A stretch of DNA of 10,715 nucleotides from Bacteroidaceae bacterium. GTDB lineage: Bacteria; Bacteroidota; Bacteroidia; Bacteroidales; CHK158-818. Shown in pieces: positions 1-7,265 of this stretch. The first letter of the stretch is position 1. Each line of letters begins with the position of its first letter. The position numbers and the translations under genes were made by a program. The DNA lies in contig JAFUKV010000254.1 in NCBI GenBank assembly GCA_017467745.1, positions 1 through 10,715 of the forward strand, given 5' to 3'. The notes below the pieces were generated by a model. That model saw only the letters and a program-made list of their open reading frames with translations, had not been told where the DNA came from and searched no databases.

Positions 1-1
1 A

Positions 2-1264
2 TTAATTGTGAAAATTTTTTTTGAAATCATAGCCGGAGGGTATCTGGAAGACCCTTAAATCAAATTCGGGTATAATGGCTAATACATGGTCTATTACGTT
101 TGCCAATATTTTTTCGTAATCTACCCATGTGGTTACAGCAGAAAAAAAGTATAACTCTACGGGCAATCCCATTTCTGACGAAGGCAGATAACGCACCATA
201 CAAAACATCTTGGGATTCAGATCGGGCAACCGTTTCAGATAATTGGTCATATATGTTCGAAATATTCCCAGATTTGTCTGCCTGAGACCGTTTACAGATA
301 TGCTGTCGTCTATATGCTGTTGTTCATTATATGTATTGACTGCTTGTTCCGTTTGTTCGATATACTCTTTCAGATGCTCTATTTTCTTGTATTTTTCAAG
401 CATTTCGGGCGTACAGAAACGAACGCTGGTCATGTCTATGTTAATAGAACGTTTTATTCTTCTGCCTCCCGAATCGAACATGCCTCTCCAATTTTGGAAT
501 GAGTCGCTTGTCAGCACATATGGAGGAAGAGTAGTTATCGTATTGTCCCAGTTGCGTACTTTAACCGTATTCAGTGTAATTTCTACTACGCATCCGTCGG
601 CTCCGTATTTGGGTACGGTAATCCAATCGCCGATGCGGAGCATATTGTTGGCAGACAACATAATTCCCGACACGAATCCTAAAATACTGTCTCTGAAAAC
701 CAGCATTAAAATTGTGGCGGAAGCCCCTAATCCGACAATCAATTTATCGAAAGTGCGATCTATCAGAATGCCGATTATCAAAATGCCGCCGATAAAAAAT
801 AATATGATTTGAGCAGTTTGTAGCAGTCCTTTCAAAGGACGGTCTCGATACATCTCTTTTTCATTGTAAATATGGTAAACCGAAATAAACAATGAATTTA
901 CAAACCGCAAGATGGAAGCAACAACATAAATTTGGCATAATTTCAGTAAAAAAGATAAGAATGCCGCCGATTCTGTCTCTAAAAAAATGGGAATCAATAA
1001 ATAGATTAGTACGGGAGCGACAATACGAGTGAGGTTCTTTAAGACTTTGCGATCGAACAGTATGTCGTCCCACGTAGCCTTTGTCCGTTTTACTAAATGG
1101 CCGACTATTTGCAATATGACAACTCTGCAAATGTAATCGACCAGTAGGGCGACAAGAACAATACCTCCTAAAATAACATATTGATCTATATTGGCTACCA
1201 TGTCTTGATTTAAGCCGATCAGTTTAAGCCAATCGTCAATGTTTCTTTCAATAGTTTTTATCAT
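2..1264 (-). CDS. ybdG: YbdG-type mechanosensitive channel (MscS family)
   Basis: A complete 420-residue inner-membrane channel of the MscS superfamily, expected to open under membrane tension and release solutes during hypo-osmotic shock. Hydrophobic segments lie near residues 28-52, 79-95, 105-130 and 148-168, followed by the pore-lining helix at about 173-205 (GLGASATILMLVFRDSILG). The cytoplasmic beta domain follows. The stretch KYGADG (219-224), KVRNWDNTITT (235-245) and SGGRRIKRSI (265-274) matches my memory of E. coli YbdG, the miniconductance channel subtype, as do the total length and the C-terminal half. That makes it YbdG-like rather than MscS or MscK. It starts with ATG, has no clear SD, and stops at the very edge of the window with TAA. 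It is the last visible gene of the rlmD-MFS-ybdG unit, 38 bases after the transporter. Its terminator lies outside the window. Confidence 0.93.
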   Translation of the reverse strand: MIKTIERNIDDWLKLIGLNQDMVANIDQYVILGGIVLVALLVDYICRVVILQIVGHLVKRTKATWDDILFDRKVLKNLTRIVAPVLIYLLIPIFLETESAAFLSFLLKLCQIYVVASILRFVNSLFISVYHIYNEKEMYRDRPLKGLLQTAQIILFFIGGILIIGILIDRTFDKLIVGLGASATILMLVFRDSILGFVSGIMLSANNMLRIGDWITVPKYGADGCVVEITLNTVKVRNWDNTITTLPPYVLTSDSFQNWRGMFDSGGRRIKRSINIDMTSVRFCTPEMLEKYKKIEHLKEYIEQTEQAVNTYNEQQHIDDSISVNGLRQTNLGIFRTYMTNYLKRLPDLNPKMFCMVRYLPSSEMGLPVELYFFSAVTTWVDYEKILANVIDHVLAIIPEFDLRVFQIPSGYDFKKNFHN

Positions 1265-1302
1265 CTTCGATACTTATCAGTATAAAAAATAAACTTACAA
1301 CA

Positions 1303-2655
1303 TCATTTTTTCAGATTGGGCAACTCTAAGCCGTAATTTTTTATTTTATTTTCTTTTTTCAGTAATAAGGCCGTTAGCAAAGCTCCTATGGAAAGAACAG
1401 AAAATAGTATCATAGGTAAAGTATAGTTATATAACTTTAATCCTCCGGAAGTATATTCAACGCAATAATGTTCCAATATCCATCCTATAAGGTAAGGAAC
1501 GGTCATTAATCCGATGTTTTGAATATAAAAAATCAATCCGTATGCCGTGCCCAATTGTTTTTCCGGAACAATTACCGCAACAGCCGGCCATAAAGCCGAA
1601 GGCAGCATAGAGAAACCTATTCCCAATAGAATCATCAGAAATACGGCCAGCCACCAACTGTTCAAAAAAGGAACCGCCAGAAGAGCATGTACGGTAAGTA
1701 CAATACCTGCTCCGGCCAACATAATATCTGTACCGCGTCCTTTTCTGTCGTATAGATTCCCGAAAATAGGAGTTAATATCATTGTCCCGAAAGGCAGCAG
1801 TCCGCTAATTATTCCGGCTAAATCTTCATCCACACCAAACTTGTTGACCATTAAATCGGAAGCATATTTTAGAAAAGGGAAAATACTTGAATAAAATAAA
1901 AGGCAAAGGAATGTTATCAACCAGAATCCCCGATTTGAAACAATCGCTTTTACATCGTCCCAACGAAATATCTCGTCTTCAAATGAGAGATTATCGTCTA
2001 ATTGTTTGTCTAATCGTTTGTCGTAGTACGAATAGATAAAATAAGCGATGAATCCTATGCTTACTAAAACCGTTCCTAATAAAACGGATATAGATACGGA
2101 CGAAAAATATTCGGCAACCGGAACAGATACCGCTAATGCCAATATTGTACCTACTCGCGCCAAAGCGAGTTGCAAGCCCATAGCCAAAGCAAGTTCTTTT
2201 CCTTTAAACCATTTTACGATGGTTTTGGTGACGGTAATTCCCGCAACTTCGGCTCCTACCCCGAAAATGGCGTACCCCACAGCAGCATAAAAAACCGAAG
2301 GTTTAAAGCCTAAGATTTGCGTTTCATCAAATACATTCGATACAGCCCAATATTTTATCAATGCGCCTATTACCATCATTCCGGTAGCCATTTTTCCTGT
2401 TAATCGTATGCCGAACCGATCTAATATGATACCGCCGAACAGAAGCATTAAAAGAAATACGTTAAACCAGCCATAAGCGCTTGAAAAAAATCCGTAATCC
2501 ATACTGTCCCACAAAAGTTCGCGTTCGAGCATCGGTTTTAACGGAGACATAACATCTGTCATGAAATAAGCCGCCATCATGGAGAATGCTACAATGCTCA
2601 GAGACAGCCAACGGATGGCCGGTATATCTCGCAATGTTTTTCTTTTTTCGTCCAT
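1303..2655 (-). CDS. Major facilitator superfamily transporter, substrate unknown
   Basis: A 450-residue multi-pass inner-membrane protein with about twelve hydrophobic helices in two halves, separated by a charged cytoplasmic loop around residues 212-235. The MFS signature motif A is clear between TM2 and TM3 (GGIILDRFGIR, 74-84). A second copy lies between TM8 and TM9 (FGNLYDRKGRG, 298-308), as expected for the two-fold repeat. The family moves small solutes by uniport or by coupling to protons or other ions. Nothing in the sequence identifies the substrate; the overall pattern recalls the NarK-like or MFSD1-like branches, but this is only an impression. The ATG start lies 24 bases after the rlmD stop and no promoter was seen in that gap, so it is probably co-transcribed with rlmD. 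The ends are intact and there is no frameshift. Confidence 0.92.
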   Translation of the reverse strand: MDEKRKTLRDIPAIRWLSLSIVAFSMMAAYFMTDVMSPLKPMLERELLWDSMDYGFFSSAYGWFNVFLLMLLFGGIILDRFGIRLTGKMATGMMVIGALIKYWAVSNVFDETQILGFKPSVFYAAVGYAIFGVGAEVAGITVTKTIVKWFKGKELALAMGLQLALARVGTILALAVSVPVAEYFSSVSISVLLGTVLVSIGFIAYFIYSYYDKRLDKQLDDNLSFEDEIFRWDDVKAIVSNRGFWLITFLCLLFYSSIFPFLKYASDLMVNKFGVDEDLAGIISGLLPFGTMILTPIFGNLYDRKGRGTDIMLAGAGIVLTVHALLAVPFLNSWWLAVFLMILLGIGFSMLPSALWPAVAVIVPEKQLGTAYGLIFYIQNIGLMTVPYLIGWILEHYCVEYTSGGLKLYNYTLPMILFSVLSIGALLTALLLKKENKIKNYGLELPNLKK

Positions 2656-2679
2656 TTTTCTAAATTTTCAAATTCGAAA

Positions 2680-4095
2680 TTATTTATTCCGTTTTTGTAA
2701 CAACACAACGTTCTCTACATGTTGCGTATGCGGAAACATATCTACTGGTTGTACGGCCTGTACCCGATATTCGGAATCGAGCAAAGAAAGATCTCGGGCT
2801 TGCGTTGCCGGGTTACAACTTACGTACACGATTCTGTCGGGCGCAGCAAAAAGAATGGCTTTTATAACGTCGTCGTGCATACCGGCACGAGGAGGGTCGG
2901 TAATGATAACATCCGGACGGCCGTGCTTTTCGATGAACGAAGCGGTCAAAATGTCTTTCATATCGCCGGCGTAAAATTCGGTATTGGTTATTTTGTTCAA
3001 TTCCGCATTCACTTTGGCGTCTTCTATCGCTTCGGGCACATATTCTATACCAATAACCTGCCGGGCTTGGCGGTCAACGAAATTGGCTATTGTTCCGGTT
3101 CCGGTGTATAAATCGTACACTAATTCGTTACCGGTTAAGGCGGCAAAATTACGTGCTGTTTTATACAATTCGTAGGCTTGTTCTGAATTGGTCTGGTAGA
3201 ATGATTTCGGGCCTATCTTAAATTGTAAACCTTCCATCTGTTCCAAAATGTAATCACGGCCTCTGAATATGCAGACTTCTTGGTCGGTAATCGTGTCGTT
3301 CGCTTTTTGATTGACGATATACAACAAAGACGTTATTTGCGGAAAGGTTTCGGCGATATGGCTCATCAACGCATTTATCTTGTCCGTATCGTTTTCGAAG
3401 AAGACGACTATCAACATAATTTCGCCGGTTGAGGCGGTGCGTATAATGATGTTGCGCATTAGTCCTTCTTGTTGGCGCAAATCGAAAAACGGATAGTCGT
3501 GTTCGAGTGAGAATTGACGGATGCACAAACGTATTTGATTGGAAATATCGTTTTGTAACCAGCATTTTTTTATGTCCAATACTTTGTCGAACATTCCGGG
3601 AATGTGGAATCCCAAAGCGTTACGGCATTCAAAAGCCTGTTCCGATTGCAACTCTTCTTGCGTTAACCACGATTTATTAGAAAAAGTAAATTCCAATTTA
3701 TTCCGATAAAAGACGGTTTTTTTTGACCCTAATATCGGAGAAACTTCGGGCAGATCTATTTTCCCGATGCGAGTAAGGTTATCTACAACTTGTTTTTGTT
3801 TAAATTTCAATTGCTCTTCATAAGGAAGATGTTGCCATTTACATCCGCCGCATATTCCGAACTGTTCGCAAAACGGCTCTACGCGTAACGGCGAATATCG
3901 ATGGAATTTCAGCACTCTGCCTTCGGCATAACGATGTTTCTTTCTGTACAATTGCAAGTCGACAATATCTCCGGGAGCTACATAAGGAACGAAAATGACC
4001 ATATCGTTGTATCTCGCTATCGCTTTTCCTTCTGCCGCAACATCGGTAATTTCAATTTGCTCCACTATCGGAAGCTCTTTCTTTTTTCGTGCCAA
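2680..4095 (-). CDS. rlmD: 23S rRNA (uracil-5-)-methyltransferase RlmD/RumA
   Basis: A 471-residue SAM-dependent enzyme that makes 5-methyluridine in 23S rRNA (U1939 in E. coli numbering for RlmD). An N-terminal TRAM RNA-binding domain spans about residues 8-66. Four cysteines fit the 4Fe-4S site: C76, C82, C85 (CEQFGICGGC) and C178. The methyltransferase core shows FYQTN (299-303), the SAM loop DLYTGTGT (328-335), DPPRAG (400-405), the catalytic cysteine C427 in VSCNP, and the likely proton acceptor E461 in QHVENV. The start is TTG. No ATG occurs in frame upstream before the promoter region, and the next internal Met (M32) would remove half the TRAM domain. Bacteroidales homologues, as I remember them, also begin MARKKKEL, which supports the TTG. 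RlmD and RlmCD/TrmA-like paralogues share this fold, so the exact target uridine is inferred. It is the first gene of the minus-strand unit. Confidence 0.93.
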   Translation of the reverse strand: MARKKKELPIVEQIEITDVAAEGKAIARYNDMVIFVPYVAPGDIVDLQLYRKKHRYAEGRVLKFHRYSPLRVEPFCEQFGICGGCKWQHLPYEEQLKFKQKQVVDNLTRIGKIDLPEVSPILGSKKTVFYRNKLEFTFSNKSWLTQEELQSEQAFECRNALGFHIPGMFDKVLDIKKCWLQNDISNQIRLCIRQFSLEHDYPFFDLRQQEGLMRNIIIRTASTGEIMLIVVFFENDTDKINALMSHIAETFPQITSLLYIVNQKANDTITDQEVCIFRGRDYILEQMEGLQFKIGPKSFYQTNSEQAYELYKTARNFAALTGNELVYDLYTGTGTIANFVDRQARQVIGIEYVPEAIEDAKVNAELNKITNTEFYAGDMKDILTASFIEKHGRPDVIITDPPRAGMHDDVIKAILFAAPDRIVYVSCNPATQARDLSLLDSEYRVQAVQPVDMFPHTQHVENVVLLQKRNK

Positions 4096-4127
4096 AATAT
4101 CAGGTTTTAAACAAAAACAATTTGGGA

Positions 4128-4135
4128 CAAAGTTA
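4128..4135 (-). promoter_or_regulatory. Candidate -7 element for rlmD
   Basis: Read on the minus strand this is TAACTTTG, a full match to the Bacteroidota -7 consensus TAnnTTTG, placed 32 bases before the TTG start of rlmD. No TTG or TTTG lies at the usual 19-22 bases upstream of it. A second match (TAATTTTG, 4169-4176) also lacks a partner. Which of the two is used, if either, cannot be decided here. Confidence 0.35.
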
Positions 4136-4202
4136 CGAATAATTTTAGAAGAATCCTTGTATAGTCAACAAAATTAATTGTATGCAAAAAAATCTTTATA
4201 TA

Positions 4203-4216
4203 ATTCTTGCAAGAAT
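4203..4216. promoter_or_regulatory. 14-base perfect palindrome over the ppdK -33 element
   Basis: ATTCTTGCAAGAAT is a perfect two-fold symmetric site. Its centre lies one base after the TTG that serves as the -33 element of the ppdK promoter. A dimeric regulator bound here would touch the RNA polymerase contact, so it is a candidate operator or activator site. No known regulator is recognised from the sequence. Confidence 0.35.
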
Positions 4217-4236
4217 CCATATAAGTAATATATTTG
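4206..4236 (+). promoter_or_regulatory. Promoter of ppdK (Bacteroidota type)
   Basis: The -7 element TATATTTG (4229-4236) matches TAnnTTTG exactly. CTTG at 4206-4209 serves as the -33 element, 19 bases before it, the spacing expected for the primary sigma factor of Bacteroidota. Transcription would begin at about 4242-4245 and give a leader of roughly 80 bases. Confidence 0.6.
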
Positions 4237-4260
4237 CAGTTATAAATCAATCAATAACTA

Positions 4261-4298
4261 TTATTTAAGGAGGTGTGATTTTGTCTTGCCTTAAATAA
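4261..4298 (+). promoter_or_regulatory. Leader hairpin with buried SD-like sequence upstream of ppdK
   Basis: TTATTTAAGG (4261-4270) and CCTTAAATAA (4289-4298) form a perfect 10-bp stem with an 18-base loop. AAGGAGGTG (4267-4275), a 9-base complement of the 16S rRNA 3' end, starts in the 5' arm and runs into the loop, so its AAGG is paired with CCTT of the 3' arm. The ppdK start lies about 50 bases after this SD-like sequence, too far for direct use. Seven bases after GGAGG begins a possible five-codon frame TTG TCT TGC CTT AAA TAA (4281-4298), which ends exactly with the 3' arm. There is no T-run after the stem, so it is not a typical terminator. Its function is inferred. Confidence 0.45.
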
Positions 4299-4325
4299 AA
4301 TTAACTATGTAAAATGCTATTTACT

Positions 4326-7040
4326 ATGAGTAAAAGAATTTACACTTTCGGAAACGGACAGGCGGAAGGCCGTTCGGACATGAAAAACCTCTTGGGAGGG
4401 AAAGGAGCCAATCTTGCGGAAATGAATTTAATAGGAGTTCCGGTTCCTCCGGGATTTACTATTACAACCGAAGTTTGTACTGAATATAACCAAAAAGGGA
4501 AAGACGCCGTAGTAGGGTTAATCAGTGAAGACGTGAAACAAGCTGTTGCGCACATAGAAACTATTATGGGAACAAAGTTCGGCGATCCGGATAACCCTCT
4601 TTTAGTTTCTGTACGTTCAGGGGCTCGTGTTTCCATGCCCGGTATGATGGATACCGTGTTGAACTTAGGTTTAACGGATAAAGCCGTAGAAGGAATTGCC
4701 CGAAAATCCGGAAATCCTCGTTTTGCTTGGGATTCTTATCGTCGTTTCGTTCAGATGTATGGAGACGTTGTTTTGGGAATGAAGCCTAAAAACAAAGATG
4801 ATATCGATCCGTTCGAGGAAATTATGGACGAGTTGAAGGAACAAAGGGGCATTACCAGCGATACGGAACTTACGGTAGACGATCTTAAATTGTTGGTGCA
4901 AAGGTTTAAAGCCGCCGTAAAAGAACGTACCGGAAAAGATTTCCCCGATTGTCCTTGGGAACAATTATGGGGTGCTATCTGTGCCGTATTCGATAGTTGG
5001 ATGAATGAACGTGCCATTTATTATCGCCGTATGAACCAAATACCCGAAGAATGGGGTACTGCCGTTAATGTACAGGCTATGGTATTCGGAAATATGGGCG
5101 GTACTTCGGCAACGGGGGTAGCCTTTACCCGCGATGCGGCAACAGGAGAAGATATTTTTAACGGAGAATATTTGATTAACGCTCAGGGCGAGGATGTTGT
5201 GGCAGGTATTCGCACACCTCAGCAAATTACGACAGAAGGTTCTCGCCGTTGGGCTAAATTGCAAGGTATTAGCGAAGAAGAACGGGCAAGTAAATATCCG
5301 TCATTAGAAGAGTCTATGCCGGCATGTGCCAAAGATTTGATTGAAACGCAACAAAAATTAGAAGACTACTTCAAAGATATGCAAGACCTTGAATTTACCA
5401 TACAAGACGGTAAATTGTGGTTATTGCAAACTCGTAACGGTAAACGTACCGGAGCTGCTATGGTAAAAATCGCCATGGATATGCTTCGCCAAGGTATGAT
5501 TGATGAAAAGACGGCTTTAAAACGAATGGAAGCGAATAAGTTGGATGAACTGCTTCACCCTGTATTCGATAAACAGGCGTTGAAAAATGCCAAAGTAATA
5601 GCCAAAGGGTTACCCGCTTCTCCGGGTGCAGCTGCTGGAAAAATAGTATTTTTTGCCGAAGATGCCGAAAGCTGGGCGGAAAAACGCAAACGTGTTATTC
5701 TGGTTCGTATAGAAACGTCGCCCGAAGACTTACGGGGTATGAATGTTGCGCAGGGTATTTTAACTGCTCGTGGAGGTATGACTTCGCATGCGGCCGTTGT
5801 AGCGCGGGGTATGGGTAAATGTTGTGTTTCGGGAGCCGGCGAAATTAAAGTCGACTATAAAGAACGTACCGTCGAAATGAGAGGGAAAGTCTATAAAGAA
5901 GGAGACTGGATATCTTTGAACGGTTCTACCGGAGATGTTTACGAAGGCGAAGTGCCCACAGTAGATGCAGACCTTAGCGGAGATTTCAGTAAGATTATGG
6001 AATTGGCCGAAAAATATACGAAAGTGGATGTTCGTACCAATGCGGATACACCGAAAGATGCACGGGTTGCTCGTAAATTCGGAGCCAAAGGTATAGGGTT
6101 GTGCCGTACAGAACACATGTTTTTCGAAGGAGAACGGATTAAAGCTATGCGCGAAATGATTTTGTCGAAAGACGAAGAAGGTCGCCGGGAAGCGTTGAAG
6201 AAATTATTACCTATGCAACGTTCCGATTTCGAAGGTATTTTTGAGGCGATGGATGGTTACGGCGTTACTATTCGTTTGTTAGACCCGCCTTTACACGAAT
6301 TTGTTCCTCATCAATTAGCCACTCAAAAAGAGATGGCCGAAGAAATGGGGCTGACCATAGATGAAGTAAAATCCGCTTGCGACGCTTTGGAAGAGTTTAA
6401 CCCGATGTTAGGACATCGCGGTTGTCGTTTGGGATGTACCTATCCGGAAATTACCGAGATGCAGGCTCGCGCCATCATAGAGGCTGCGTTGAATGTAAAA
6501 GCGAAAGGATGTACCGTAATACCGGAAATCATGGTTCCGTTGGTAGGCGTTATAGAAGAGCTCAAACTGCAAGCTCAAATTATACGAGCAACGGCAGAGC
6601 AAGTATTTGCGGAACGGGGTGATCGCGTCGATTACAAAATCGGTACGATGATTGAAGTTCCTCGTGCTGCCTTAACTGCTGACAGAATAGCGGAAGTTGC
6701 CGACTTTTTCTCTTTTGGAACGAATGACTTGACGCAAATGACATTCGGTTATTCACGCGATGATGCCGGCAAATTCCTAAAAGTATATTTAGAGCGAGGT
6801 ATTCTCAAAAATGATCCGTTCCAGATACTCGACCAAGAAGGTGTTGGACAATTAGTACGTATGGGAACCGAAAAAGGACGTTCAACCAAACCTTCTTTAA
6901 AAGTAGGTATTTGCGGAGAACATGGCGGAGAACCTTCGTCTGTTAAATTCTGCGCTTCTATCGGTATGAACTATGTAAGTTGCAGCCCGTATCGCGTGCC
7001 TATTGCCCGCGTAGCTGCCGCGCAAGCTGCAATAGAATAG
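4326..7040 (+). CDS. ppdK: Pyruvate, phosphate dikinase
   Basis: A 904-residue cytoplasmic enzyme catalysing the reversible reaction pyruvate + ATP + Pi to PEP + AMP + PPi. It works in glycolysis or gluconeogenesis. The N-terminal nucleotide-binding domain begins with GGKGANLAEM (about residues 24-33). The central swivelling phosphohistidine domain contains GGMTSHAAVVARG, with the carrier His at about 488. The C-terminal PEP/pyruvate TIM-barrel domain has GTMIEVPRAAL and FGTNDLTQMTFGYSRDD, and the catalytic Cys at about 863 in GICGEHGGEPSS. Length and domain order are full-size. An ATG at 4314 would add only MLFT. The 4326 ATG gives MSKRIYTFGNG, as in homologues, so I prefer it. No SD lies close to either ATG. 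It is monocistronic: it has its own promoter and a strong terminator. The Thr two residues before the His is the residue that PDRP-type regulators phosphorylate in plants and some bacteria. Confidence 0.96.
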   Translation: MSKRIYTFGNGQAEGRSDMKNLLGGKGANLAEMNLIGVPVPPGFTITTEVCTEYNQKGKDAVVGLISEDVKQAVAHIETIMGTKFGDPDNPLLVSVRSGARVSMPGMMDTVLNLGLTDKAVEGIARKSGNPRFAWDSYRRFVQMYGDVVLGMKPKNKDDIDPFEEIMDELKEQRGITSDTELTVDDLKLLVQRFKAAVKERTGKDFPDCPWEQLWGAICAVFDSWMNERAIYYRRMNQIPEEWGTAVNVQAMVFGNMGGTSATGVAFTRDAATGEDIFNGEYLINAQGEDVVAGIRTPQQITTEGSRRWAKLQGISEEERASKYPSLEESMPACAKDLIETQQKLEDYFKDMQDLEFTIQDGKLWLLQTRNGKRTGAAMVKIAMDMLRQGMIDEKTALKRMEANKLDELLHPVFDKQALKNAKVIAKGLPASPGAAAGKIVFFAEDAESWAEKRKRVILVRIETSPEDLRGMNVAQGILTARGGMTSHAAVVARGMGKCCVSGAGEIKVDYKERTVEMRGKVYKEGDWISLNGSTGDVYEGEVPTVDADLSGDFSKIMELAEKYTKVDVRTNADTPKDARVARKFGAKGIGLCRTEHMFFEGERIKAMREMILSKDEEGRREALKKLLPMQRSDFEGIFEAMDGYGVTIRLLDPPLHEFVPHQLATQKEMAEEMGLTIDEVKSACDALEEFNPMLGHRGCRLGCTYPEITEMQARAIIEAALNVKAKGCTVIPEIMVPLVGVIEELKLQAQIIRATAEQVFAERGDRVDYKIGTMIEVPRAALTADRIAEVADFFSFGTNDLTQMTFGYSRDDAGKFLKVYLERGILKNDPFQILDQEGVGQLVRMGTEKGRSTKPSLKVGICGEHGGEPSSVKFCASIGMNYVSCSPYRVPIARVAAAQAAIE

Positions 7041-7063
7041 ACCTTGATATATCTGTTTTTTCT

Positions 7064-7106
7064 GACGGGGTTGTTATAAATGATAACAATCCCGTCTTTT
7101 TATTTT
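7064..7106 (+). terminator. Intrinsic terminator of ppdK
   Basis: A 14-bp stem (7064-7077 with 7083-7096) begins GACGGG, contains one G-U pair, and closes a 5-base loop AAATG. A T-rich run starts at 7097. It lies 23 bases after the ppdK stop codon and separates ppdK from the downstream peptidase gene. Confidence 0.9.
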
Positions 7107-7265
7107 AATGCAATAATATTAAAAATAAGAATTTCCCAATAAAAAAAGATGTATGTGTTTGAAATTATGTATCTTTACAATGTTTTAAGATAATGCTGTT
7201 TTTCTTGATACGACAAAACTCGCAGGTTTGACCTAAATTTTCGTTTACCATAAAATTTTTCTAAC

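Noticed and set aside
243..812. 189-codon open frame on the plus strand opposite the channel gene
   Set aside because: It lies fully antisense to a well-conserved channel gene, has no recognisable domain and a biased composition typical of a shadow frame.
1270..1283. ATACT-TATC-AGTAT inverted repeat between the channel and transporter genes
   Set aside because: Only a 5-bp AT-rich stem with no T-run; expected by chance.
4149..4218. Direct repeat AAGAATCC (4149-4156 and 4211-4218) in the divergent region
   Set aside because: Eight bases in AT-rich DNA, and the second copy is mostly part of the palindrome, so it adds no independent signal.
7158..7177. Possible peptidase-gene promoter: TTTG (7158-7161) and TATCTTTA (7170-7177)
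   Set aside because: The -7 box is one base off consensus and the spacing of 8 bases is far too short; no properly spaced alternative was found.
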